64,000 bases of DNA, from positions 220,048 through 284,047 of the forward strand of contig NW_003314349.1 in assembly GCF_000143415.4 (NCBI RefSeq), read 5' to 3'. Position numbers and translations under genes: made by a program. This DNA is from Selaginella moellendorffii. Taxonomy: Eukaryota > Streptophyta > Lycopodiopsida > Selaginellales > Selaginellaceae. The notes beneath the pieces were generated by a model. That model saw only the letters and a program-made list of their open reading frames with translations. It ran no database searches and had not been told where the DNA came from. Position 1 is the first letter of the stretch. Each line of letters starts with the position of its first letter. This document shows, in pieces, positions 21,790 through 33,119 of this stretch.

Positions 21790-24229
21790 ATGGATGTCGC
21801 ATGGAAGGATTTGAGTGTGAGCGCGAGAAATGGACGAGTGTTGCTGGAGACTATGTGTGGCTATGCCCAGAGCGGCCAAATCACGGCGATCATGGGTCCT
21901 TCGGGATCCGGAAAGTCCACCTTGCTCGATGCGCTTGCTGGTATAGTTTTCCAAGATTGATTTGGGTTGGGCAATAGATTAAAGCTCGAGATTCTTGCAT
22001 TGTCGTTCATCACAGGTAGATTGGCCAAGAACGCGAGGCGAGAAGGATCCATTTTTGTGAATGGGAATCTCCAGACGAACATGAGGCATGGGACTGCGGT
22101 GTGTATATAAACATTTGATTCTGTGATTCTCAAACTTTCTGTCATAGGCCTATGTGAAACAAGAAGATGTTTTGCTAGGAACACTCACTGTCTTAGAGAC
22201 AATCACTTACTCTGCTCAATTGAGGCTGCCTCACTCACTGCCGCAAAGCCAAAAGATGGAGATGGTTGAGAGTGTGATCACTGAGATGGGGCTTGGAGAT
22301 TGCAAGCATACAGTGGTGGGAGGTTGGTTCTCGCATGGATTGAGCGGAGGGGAGAAACGAAGAGTGAGCATTGCTTTGGAGATTCTAACTCAGCCATCTC
22401 TTTTGTTCATGGACGAACCAACCAGTGGTTTAGACAGGTGAATATTTATATGATTTTTAAGTCCGGTTTATTGTAATTTTTATTTGATGTTTTCTTTGCA
22501 GTGCATCTGCGTTTTATGTGATTAAAACAATTAAGAACCTAGCTACTTCAAAACGCACTGTTATTATGTCAATTCACCAGCCAAGCAGCGAAGTGTTTGA
22601 GCAGTTTGATAATCTTTGCCTACTATCTCAGGGAGCACTTGTATATTTTGGAGATGCCATGGAAGCTAGCACGGTACTTTTCTCAAATTTGATATTCTTT
22701 ATGTTTTATATTTTATTTTAGTTCTTCGAGAGTGCTGGATTTCCTTGTCCTCTCCGAAGAAATCCATCAGACCACTATCTTAGAGTTATTAATTCTGATT
22801 TTGACAATGTTCAAAACAAGTTTAAGGTATTAATTTGTACTATTTTCTGGAGATTTTTTTTCTTAATATTCATCTCAATTTGAACAGGAAGATATTGAAA
22901 CTCAAGAAAAAGTTCCAGCTTCTGAAGCAATCAAAGTGCTTACAAATGCATTTCAGAATTTGCATTTGAGATCCCTCCACACAAAAGTTGACATTCTTTG
23001 TGTGACTAAGGTGAACCTTCTAGACAGTTTGTGTGACACACCTGGTGCAAAGGTAAATGACTTGAATTTTTAAAACATTATGATTATTAATGGATTACTA
23101 TTTATAGAATGAATGCATCCAGATGCCTCAAGCAGGAGTTCTCCATCAGCTTTCCACGTTAACTAAAAGATCATTTATAAATATGACAAGAGATATTGGA
23201 TACTATTGGCTGAGAATCTTTGTGTACTTTATGCTTAGCATCGTTATTGGCAGTATATATTTTAATGTTGGCACTAAATACAACTCCATTGCAGTAAGAG
23301 AATACCAAAAAATATTCCTAACCATGGTTAAGCTCGTTTGTTTTTTTTAAGGCAAGGATTGGCTGTATGGCTTTTATTGGTAAATTTCTTACATTTATGT
23401 CAATTGGAGGTTTTCCATCTTTCATTGAAGAGATTAAGGTATGGGATAGTTCTGAATTGTCTTGTTTTCATATCCAGTGATATTTTCTTCAGGTTTTTAA
23501 TCATGAGAAACAAAATGGTTACTATGGTCCCATTGTGTTTACTCTCACAAACACACTCTCTTCCATTCCTTATCTCCTTCTTATTTCATTGATATCAACA
23601 AGTGTATTTTATAATATGGTTAAACTCCACCCAGGCTTTGATCACTTCATATTTTTTATGTTGAACTTATTTGCATCTGTGACCATCGTGGAGAGCTTGA
23701 TGATGTGTGTAGCATCAATTGTTCCCAATTTTCTCATGGGAATAATTACAGGATCTGGAATCTTGGTAAATCTCTTTATATTTCTTAAACCGTTTCTAAT
23801 GTGATTTTTCAGGGGTTATTCATGCTTGTTGACGGATTTTTTAAACTTGCTAATGAACTGCCAAAAGGCTTTTGGAAATATCCAATGCATTATATAGCAT
23901 TTCAAACATATTTACTTCAGGTAAAACAAATATTATTTATTTTCTTGAAATTAAAAAAACTATAATAGGGTCTTTATGAAAATGATTTTCAAGGGCTTGA
24001 GTTTGATAATAATGATATATCTGAAGGAAAGCTATCAGGAACAACAATTCTTAAACAGTATCAAGTAGATCTCTCAAGATCTAAATGGTTGAACTTTATA
24101 ATCCTGTTAAGCATGATTTTGGTTTATCGAGCAATTTTTATTACTATCATCAAACTCACTCAGCTCATAGATGGGAAAACTCTGATGTTTAAAATTAATA
24201 GTAAGACCTTTAAGAAAATAAATGCTTAA
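21790..24229 (+). CDS. ABCG half-size transporter, ABCG11/WBC11-like, copy 2
   Basis: Exons 21790-21940, 22016-22098, 22148-22437, 22502-22673, 22722-22826, 22888-23052, 23108-23293, 23352-23438, 23493-23765, 23813-23920, 23969-24229; 626 residues. Walker A, LSGGE, Walker B and H-loop are intact, as are the membrane segments. The C-terminus is four residues longer than copy 1 because copy 1 lost 12 nt before the stop. It is almost identical to copy 4 at 53901-56339. UGT1 follows 860 bp downstream on the same strand. Confidence 0.87.
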
Positions 24230-24577
24230 AATTAAAAGTATGGCTTCATGAGCTTGTCATTCACGTTTCACTTGTCATATTTATAAATGATCTTCTGGCA
24301 TCTAGTAAGTGTCACCCAAATTGTCTTCAACCTTCATATAACTTTTGTGTGGAGCAGAATTCAAATGCAAACTGAGAACTAGAACACAATATGCTTTTGT
24401 AAGAAATGCATTTGTAAGCGCTTTGATTGCTTCGTAATTATCTTTTGAGTTAGCCAAATGCCTTAGTCATGTAATTAGTGACACCCATGAATGGGATTCC
24501 CACTGATTCTCTGCACAGAAAATAATCAAATAAATCAGACATAATAATTACTTCTCTAAACCACTAAAAGATGACTG

Positions 24578-25010
24578 CGTTTGGGTGTCCAAAGCAATGC
24601 TCAGTCTTCATTTCTTCCCTCTACTCAATCCATGCGAGAACCACTGTCTCCAAGCCCCATCTCACTGTCAACCATCTCCTCTTTTGGCTGCGTGGTAGGC
24701 TGCCTCAAATAAGCAGAGTAAGTGATTGTCTCCAGAACAGTGAGCTTTTCCAGCAAAACATGCTCTTGATTTACATAAGCATCTGATAGAAAGCTTCAGA
24801 ATCACTAAATCAAATGTTTATACACACCGCAGTTCCATGCCTCATGTTTGTCTGGAAATTCCCATTGGATCCTTCTCGCCTACCTATGATGAACGACAAT
24901 GCAAGAATCTTAGTCTCAAACACATGATCAATCTTTAGAAAACTCTATCAGAATGCACGTCGAGCAAGGTTTGACTTTCCCGAGCCTGGCTGGACCCTGA
25001 TCTCAAGATT
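24578..25010 (-). pseudogene. Antisense relic of ABCG exons 3-2-1 upstream of UGT1
   Basis: On the minus strand the order is exon 1 (Walker A region, near 24955-25005), the end of intron 1 and part of exon 2 (near 24840-24910), and exon 3 ([11 protein letters not shown] and MGLG... region, 24578-24780), with many small deletions. It is therefore a decayed inverted copy of the ABCG 5' half. It starts about 350 bp after the ABCG2 stop and ends about 80 bp before the UGT1 ATG, so it forms the UGT1 promoter region and an inverted repeat with ABCG2. Confidence 0.75.
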
Positions 25011-25088
25011 TAAAAGTCGACAAAACTAGCAAGAGGCCAATTCTTTTCAAACTTTCTAAAGGTTTGTCCCATCCAGTCTTGCCGTGCT

Positions 25089-26596
25089 ATGGCTTCTCAA
25101 GGTACGTCGTCTCCAAAGATCCATGTCCTCGCATTTCCCGTCCCAGGCCAGGGACACATCACTCCGATGATGCATCTCTGTAAAAAGATCGCCGCTCGAG
25201 ATGGATTCACCGTCTCGTTCGTCAATGTCGACAGCCTCCACGACGAGATGATCAAGCACTGGAGAGCTCCACCCAATACGGACCTCCGCCTCGTCTCAAT
25301 CCCACTCTCCTGGAAGATCCCACACGGCCTGGATGCTCACACTCTCACTCACTTGGGTGAGTTCTTCAAGACCACCACCGAGATGATCCCAGCTCTCGAG
25401 CATCTCGTCTCCAAACTCTCTCTCGAGATCTCGCCGGTCCGCTGCATCATCTCGGATTACTTCTTCTTCTGGACCCAGGACGTTGCTGATAAGTTCGGGA
25501 TTCCAAGGATTGTTCTGTGGCCTGGATCCACTGCCTGGACCACGATTGAGTATCACATACCCGAGCTCATCGCCGGAGGCCATGTCTTTCCCAGCTTGAC
25601 CGAAGGTAACTCCAATTTAAGTTTAAGTTCTGCCAATGGCAGTCACGTACGCCTCGAAACTTTGCAGCGAAGAAGCTTGTCGCGGATGAATCTGTAGTGG
25701 GCATTATCAAGGGACTGGGACCTCTTCATCAAGCCGACGTACCTCTTTACTTGCAAGCTGACGATCATCTCTGGGCGGAGTACTCCGTGCAGCGAGTCCC
25801 CTACATCCGCAAGGCCTCCTGCGTGCTCGTCAACTCCTTTTACGATCTGGAGCCGGAAGCTTCCGACTTCATGGCCGCCGAGCTCCGGAAAGGTGGCACG
25901 GAGTTTCTCTCTGTCGGTCCCATGTTTCTCCTGGACGAGCAGACCTCCGAGATCGGACCAACCAACGTGGTGCTCAGGAACGAGGACGGCGAGTGCCTGC
26001 GGTGGCTCGACAAGCAGGAAAAGGCTTCCGTTCTCTACATATCTTTTGGCAGCATCGCGGTCGTGACTGTCGAACAGTTTGAGGAGCTTGCGGTGGGACT
26101 GGAAGCAATCGGAAAGCCTTTCTTGTGGGTGTTACGGCCAGAACTTCTCATTGGAAATCCGGTAGAGAAGTATAAGGAATTCTGCGAACGTACCTCCAAG
26201 CAGGGATTTACTGTGTCCTGGGCACCGCAGCTACGAGTTCTGAAACACCCCTCCATCGCTGCGCACCTCAGTCACTGCGGCTGGAACTCGGTGCTGGAAA
26301 GTATCAGCAATGGAGTGCCTCTCATGTGTTGGCCTTGGGGAGCTGAGCAAAACACCAACGCAAAGCTGGTTATACACGACTGGAAGATTGGAGCTGGATT
26401 TGCAAGTGGGGCGAATGGACTGATCGGCAGAGGCGACATCGAAAAGACGCTGCGGGAGGTGATGGATGGGGAAAGAGGGAAGCAGATGAAAGACACTGTT
26501 GAGGTGCTGAAGTGCAAGGCAAGGAAAGCTGTGGAGAGTGGTGGTCGATCCGCTGCGAGCTTGGATGATTTTCTTAAAGGCCTCAGCAGCCAGTGA
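25089..26596 (+). CDS. Family-1 UDP-glycosyltransferase, copy 1
   Basis: Two exons, 25089-25605 and 25668-26596, with a 62-bp GT-AG intron; 481 residues, a normal length for plant UGTs. The N-terminal acceptor domain has PGQGHITPM with the catalytic His23, and ISD with the partner Asp123. The C-terminal PSPG box is residues 347-390 (WAPQ...HCGWNS...PWGAEQ); its final Gln390 favours UDP-glucose in this family. It is a soluble cytosolic enzyme that would glucosylate a small lipophilic acceptor, not identifiable here. The open frame beginning at 25697 is only exon 2, read from an internal GTG. It sits downstream of ABCG2 and upstream of a PLP-gene fragment. Confidence 0.92.
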
Positions 26597-26668
26597 TGCA
26601 ATGATAAGTTATCACTGCAAGTGCTAGCGTGAGATGGCAAACATGTGAAAAACTTACATGCCGCGAAT

Positions 26669-26684
26669 TTGTCAAGCTTGACAA
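26669..26684. promoter_or_regulatory. Perfect palindrome TTGTCAAGCTTGACAA downstream of UGT1
   Basis: The same 16-bp element found in the ABCG promoters, here 73 bp after the UGT1 stop. It could act in 3' processing, serve the neighbouring PLP fragment, or simply be a duplication relic. Confidence 0.4.
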
Positions 26685-26938
26685 ACCATGAAGCGAATAA
26701 AATATTCGTCTACCTTGCAACCCCTTTGTTGACTGGAAAAAACAGGACCGAAATCCACCGTTGAATAGCACTGATCTCTTTCTCATCACATGTAAATGCC
26801 ATGATCGATCGCGCCGTGTTTGATCAGCCACGACAGAGCAGGATTCTTAGTGAAGGCTGAAAAGGAGCAGCAGGAATAGTGCCACAGCATTAAGGATAGG
26901 CTCCCAGCGTAGCAGGCTTCTCATTGCTTCTCATTACA

Positions 26939-27570
26939 CTGCCTCTTCCTTGTTCTCTATAGAAAACTTCCTCATCAAGCACGTCGCCCTATGGTGAGTA
27001 ATCTCTTCTGCATATCCTGGAATTCTGTTTCAGGGAACACGCATGCCGAGGACAGCTACGTCGGAGAGAAGACCACCCGGATGGTGAAACTGGCCACGAG
27101 TTATGTCAAGGAGTCCCTTGGAGGAACCAAGGACGATGCTCTCTTCTTCTGCGACTCTGGAACCACTGCAGCTGTGAAAAAGCTCCACGAACTTTTGGGC
27201 TTGTCGGTGCCACCCCAAATGAGAGACTCATCCGTGGCATCGATGACAGGTGTTCATAACCACCCGTGTCCCCCGTGTCGAGCAGACCTCCGCCGAGCTG
27301 TGTGTCTGCTCGTGAGGGGTTTCGGCGGTGTGTGCCGTTTGTAACGAACATCATCTTCCCCGAGGCAAAGTCTTGCTGACAATCTGTCAACTGTTTAAAC
27401 TACAGGTTATTCTGACCGATGATGGATTGATCGACATGAAGCACCTCGCTGCATGCACGCCGTCCAAAGCTAACGGGGGATACCAGCCATCGCTCGCCTT
27501 CTACACAAACATGGAGCAGTATAGCATGCTTTGATTTGGCAAGCTGGTAAGACGAGATCAGAACGAAAAG
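26939..27570 (+). pseudogene. PLP-enzyme gene fragment (end of exon 1 to start of intron 3), plus strand
   Basis: Contains the end of exon 1 (ENFLIKHV), a shortened intron 1, most of exon 2 (SYVGEKTTRM, FCDSGTT with Asp for Gly135), a scrambled intron 2 and a piece of exon 3 ending with the exon 3 donor (CTGGTAAGACG). About 90 bp with nested inverted repeats replaces the VFIGPYEHH region. Exon 3 is joined out of order and lacks the Schiff-base lysine exon. It is not a working enzyme. Orientation is opposite to the intact PLP genes. Confidence 0.85.
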
Positions 27571-30500
27571 TGATTGTTTAGAATTTTTGGGTAGCTGTTA
27601 CAATGACCATCATAGAATATCTTTTGTCTTTAATATTTGATACATGCTCAGGAAAAAAATGAATATCCCTAGGTATCTTGCCTTTTAGTCCGTTTTATAC
27701 ATTAGTAAACATGTGTATACACAAATTTAGTTTTTTTATAAGATCGATTTTATATATGTACACAAATTTAGTTTTTTTATAAGATTGATTTTTGATACAC
27801 CAAATCCCTTATTTGAGATTGATTTGCAATTTCATACTTCTTAAACAACTAGTTTCCTTGTCTATAAAGATTGTATTTTTGTCTGACTTCACCATATTTG
27901 CTATTTCATATTGTTTTATGAGATTTTGGTAGGCAATAATAGTTTTTTTAAGTCATCAAAATTTATATGAGCTCTCTTTATCACATATTCACGATAAATT
28001 TTCATATATAGATGTAGGTGCATTTTGTCTGATACTAAGTCTTTACATTGTTTATAACATTTAATTGAGTTGTATATTCCTTGATTGTTTCAGATTTTGC
28101 TTGATAAAGTTTTTGTAGTTCATTATAATTTTCTCCTGGGTTTGTTTCCATGAAAAAATCTTTAAAGAAATTTTTTGTCTATTTATCAAATGTGCCAAGC
28201 TTTTTGACATCATTATTATAATACTAATCTTTGGCTTTGCTTTTTAGTGTATAGCGGAAAAGATTTTTTCCTGTCTATCTACTTGATTAAGCTTAATTGC
28301 TTCTATGTATTTCTCAATATACAGTTGTGGGTCTTTTCCTTTAATCCTAGAAAAAGATGGATATGTGATGATGGTATTTATTGCTATTCCTGCAATTGCC
28401 ATCATGTTCATTGCAATTTGATAGAAAATGCTCTATTTTGCAACTAATATAGACAAAATAGGTATTTGGTTCATAAAGAACCTAAATCATCGTTAGAGGG
28501 TTTATAAATTTAACTAATCTGCCTTTTATAGAGTATCACTTTAATTGTTTTGTGTTCCACTACTCTCAGTTGAAGTAGAGGCATTTTCTATGTGCCAATG
28601 CTGCCAAAGAGAATAGCATATGGATTTACGTATTTTGGATGACCATCAAAGTCGTATTGGGATTTTTAATTTCCTTTTCATTGAGGTGTACTTAATATGC
28701 TTTCAGCTCACTCTCTTTCAAATTTTTCTTTAATTTGGTTAAGTAATGATTTAGTTTGTTATGAAGGGAGGTCAAGATTGCAAATATCATGAGCAAGTAC
28801 TCTATAATCTCGTTTTAGATCTTGTGAATACTTCTTTTCAGACTACCTTCTACTATTCAAATTGTAAGGGAAATATTGTATATCTATTACCTTATACAGT
28901 GATAATTTTATATATAGGGACTATTCCTTTTAAAGCTTTATAGGTAAGATCAATTGTTAGTCTATGCCTATATATTTCCAGGTTTGTTGGCATTGTTATT
29001 ATGGCAAGCCTAGTTATTATGCCTCGTTCGTGGAGTGAGTGGTACAAAGTTTTGGTATGAATTAATTCCCTTTGTAAATTGGCTTATCAATCATTCTTAT
29101 GAGCAAACATTTAACTTCTCAATCAATTTTGAAATAGGGATGGCTTTCCTTTAGAGGCCAAATGTCTAGAACATTGCTTATACAAGAGTTCTAGGAATTT
29201 CTCGAGCAACAAATATTATTTTTCATAGCATATCTGTCTTACTTAAGTGTGGTCCACTTTAAAAGATTTTAACTCCACAAAATTTTGTTGCCTATCAATC
29301 TAAATTTAGAATTGATCTAACATCTATTAGCCCAATTATCAATAAGTGTATTTCTACCTATGGGTATCTAAGCTTTATTGTGGACCATTAAAGTTCCTAT
29401 AATAATGTCTTTGCCTAAGATTGCATAGAATTATAGCAATTGTCTAGTAGGTAAAATTTTTTAAATCATTTGCAAGTTATAATACTCAAAATTTGCATCT
29501 AACTCGGATAGACAAACTATCTCTCTATCTAGGAAGAATCCTAGTGCTATTTTATTTTTGTATAGGTAACTCCTAGATATAAGTCTTGATTACACTATGT
29601 ACCTACAAAGTAATCTAAGTGTATTATCACACCTTTTTTGACAATAATAAAGGTACCAAGAGTCAGACTTCTATATGCCTTGAGCAGAATACTGTCAAGT
29701 ATTTCACTCGGTAATTCATTGAGCTATTTAAGTAATTTTGTTAAATCTATCATTTGTTGGCATAATTAAGTATACAAAATAGTTTAGTTTTTGCTTTTTT
29801 ATACTTTTGCCTAGTCACACAGAGTGGAGATCAGACAACTTCCATCTAATTCTATAAGAAAAATGTATCTTATGATAGGTGTGGTGAATTGCTAGTAAAC
29901 ATTCTTATTTTGTCTACCCTAATTCCCCCATTCAACTTTTATCAGGATAGTAGAGGGTCATCAATCCTTAATCTCTCCACCTATGTGTGCAGGAAGTCTT
30001 CGCCTTTTTGCTTATGTTTAGTGTAGTTAAGATTAATTTAGTGCAAAGTCTCTGGCACATAATACCCAATTCTAGAGTAGTTTGCCTACTTTGGCTTATA
30101 ACCAACCTTGCCCTTATAACTATAGAATTAAAAAGAGTATTCAATTGTTCTTGGCAAATCTTGAGCAAACCTCTTTTAAATGGTTCAACACTAGGGACTA
30201 ATTTGAATGGGGCATGGAGATCAATCCGTGAAATTTCATTATATAATCAATACAAGAGTTAAATTATTTAGCACATGATAGTTGTTCTAGATCAATTTGC
30301 TTGTGGAATGACTTTAGATAGCTTTTCAAACATATGATAACTAATTCGTGGAAGATTTTGCTTTAGATATAGACAAAAATTGTTTTTTAAGGTAAAGTTT
30401 TCTCTAGCATATTCGCCAACAGGCAATTATGGTCAATACAAATCTTTGTTCAAGCTTGTATGATAAATTTTTAGCTTTGCAATGTATTTCAAAATTTTTG

Positions 30501-32600
30501 GAAGTGTTTAAGGTTATTTCACCTTTTTAAACAAAACCCTTATCTAATATCTTTAAGTTTATTCTAGCTCTTTAAAGATCAAAGTGTGTCTCCAAGATTG
30601 ATGCATTTGCCTAACAACAAGTTCTATAACTCTCTATTCCATGTTTATAGCATGAAGCCTCTCAACTGCTTTGTCTGGCAAAAACTCAATTAACACATAA
30701 GGTGATTTATATATTCCAAACATAGGCAAAAATTGAGTTACAACTCTTATTCTAATAATTGTATAATTTTGCCTATATGCAAAATATTGACTATCTAGGA
30801 ATTATCTTTTGTAAGGATGTTTACGTCTCACAAAGGGTGGTTCACACCTTGCAAAAGGTGTTTCATGCCTAAAGTGATGAGTATTTCCTTTAACAATTTA
30901 GTTTGCTTAACTAGTTTGAAAAATGAATTTTCATGTCTATTCACTTGTATATTTGTTCTTTGTCTATACCTCATTTTAGAGGATATAGGGCATATTTCAT
31001 GTGATTGCCCTTGATTTCTCCTTATGGGGCTAGATGTTATGTGAATGCTCTCAGAATCTATAGGAGAGTGATAACTTTCACACTAAACAGTGTTTGCAAG
31101 CTCTCTTTATATAATAGATAAGCTTTGATTAATTCATTTAAGTGTACTAAACATAAAGTGGTTTGAACGGTTATAGTGGTTCATGATAACTATTTCCAAA
31201 TTTTCAATTTTATGAGTCTTGTTTGAGTCTTATAAGCTCTTGTAATATGCATAGAAGAAAACTGTATATGAGTAGTAGTTAATGCTAAAGGACTTTGGAT
31301 CAAAGTCTTGAGACAACACAATGTTTTAATTATAATTTTGCTTCTATTAAAGCCTCATAAGATTTGGGTGAATAGTTCCTCAATTTATTCTTCACTAAGA
31401 CTGACTTTAACTTTCTTTAAACTAGAGTCAAAAACAAAAGTTATAAGTGCCTAATTTTCCTATTTATGTATGCCTAGAAAAATTGTGACACGCTACTAAA
31501 AAAAGTGTCTTTTAAAAACCCAAGTGAGAATTTGCTTAGAAGGAAAGAATTCTAGAGTAGTTGATTGTGTCTTCCATATCAAACAAACTCCATTCCTTTT
31601 TTTTTTTGGATTTTTCTCAAGAAATTGTCGGTAAAACAATTTAAACTTGAGTTTTTTAGTAATGTATGTTGTACTTCAATTTTAAACTCGTCCTATGCTC
31701 TATAACTTTAGTGATAGTTGAAAAACTATATTTCTTATGTTGTTTAGGCACTAAGCCACTACAATTACTAGAAGACATTTTTCGTTCATTGTTGTTTAGG
31801 CTTAAGGCCTTTAGAATCATTGAAGTGATCTACTTGTGAATCCTAATGCTTGACATGTTTGGAATTCACAAGGAATTTTCTCTCAGTTGTTTTTCAAGCT
31901 AAAGAGTGATGGCTTATCCTACCATAGTTGTTAAAAGTGAGTAAGGCTTTTTCTACTTGTACTCATGTTCTTGCCCATGCCTGCAAAATAGTGACAAAAA
32001 ACATAGATAAGAATGTAAAAGAAAAAGAGAGAAGAAAATAGAAAATAATAGAACTCAGCCTCAAACCCCAAAGGCGTGAGTAATAATAAGTATATGTTAT
32101 TTTTTAACTTTACTTTGTACAAACAATCATAAGTGGGAGAAAAAATGGTTAATTCAATGCAAATGCATACAATAGTGAGCGAGGGTTATTTTTTAGCACG
32201 TCTAAGTGTTATTTATATACTACATGATTTTATAACTGTTTTTAACTATTTCATGTTTGTCTATGACAAGCATTGCTTAAGTCAAGTTTTCTTTTTTGGA
32301 TACTTAAGCTTAGGCATAATTTCATTTCATCTAAGCTTCTTTCTTCTGCTCTATTTGGGAAGATATACAAAATAAAACATTTACCTCTTCATCAAACATT
32401 GCCAAAGTCTGAATTAATAATTCTAAGAAGAATACCATGCTATCTTCCATGGTATTTCCAAAATATACAAGTCACTTTGCTTGAGAGGTTAAGCAAAGAT
32501 TATTAAACTGCTAAAACATTGATAAAAGTGCACCTAGATCTAATCACATATCAAGCCACAGAAAATCATCAAATAAATCAGACATAATAATTACTTCTCT
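27571..32600. other. AT-rich intergenic tract without recognisable genes
   Basis: About 5 kb of AT-rich sequence with only short chance open frames. It is repeated as 59681-64000 (colinear with 27571-31900) and partly as 46250-48040 (matching about 30640-32590). The decay suggests an ancient transposable element, but no reverse transcriptase, integrase or transposase motif is readable. A 75-bp segment at 30951-31025 is inverted relative to its counterpart in unit III. Confidence 0.5.
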
Positions 32601-32619
32601 AAACCACTAAAAGATGACT

Positions 32620-32965
32620 GTGTTTGGGTGTCCAAAGCAATGCTCAGTCTTCATTTCTTCCCTTCACTCAATCCATGCGAGAACCACTATCTCCAAGCCC
32701 CATCTCACTGTCAACCATCTCCTCTTTTGGCTGCGTGGTAGGCTGCCTCAAATAAGCAGAGTAAGTGATTGTCTCCAGAACAGTGAGCTTTCCCAGCAAA
32801 ACATGCTCTTGATTTACATAAGCATCTGATAGAAAGCTTCAGAATCACTAAATCAAATGTTTATACACACAGCAGTCCCATGCCTCATGTTTGTCTGGAA
32901 ATTCCCATTGGATCCTTCTCGCCCCACAATCTACCTGTGATGAACGACAATGCAAGAATCTTAGT
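32620..32965 (-). pseudogene. Antisense ABCG exon 3-2 relic downstream of PLP-D
   Basis: Same relic as at 24578, but its exon 1 part is missing and it runs straight into the 3' flank of PLP-D (stop at 33120). The junction shows that the region before UGT1 and the region after PLP-D derive from one ancestral inverted ABCG piece. Confidence 0.75.
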
Positions 32966-33119
32966 CTCAAACACGTGCTCAATCTTTAGAGAGTCTTGCG
33001 AAGTCACTGAAAGACTCGTTGACTTTGGAGATGGGTTGCGTAAAGTATATATATCCCAACACAAACTTTTGTTTGAATTGATGCGAAACGAATGTACTAG
33101 TACATAGCGCTCAAGAACC

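Noticed and set aside
25697-26596. Separate 299-residue UGT-like gene
   Set aside because: It is exon 2 of UGT1 read from a GTG; joining at the 62-bp intron gives a normal 481-residue enzyme.
26272-26640. Minus-strand open frame over the UGT (also at 40429 and 58382)
   Set aside because: Shadow of the UGT coding strand with no domain of its own.
27571-32600. Decayed Ty3/gypsy or other element in the AT-rich tract
   Set aside because: The texture suggests an old element, but I could not read any reverse transcriptase, integrase or transposase motif, so I do not name one.
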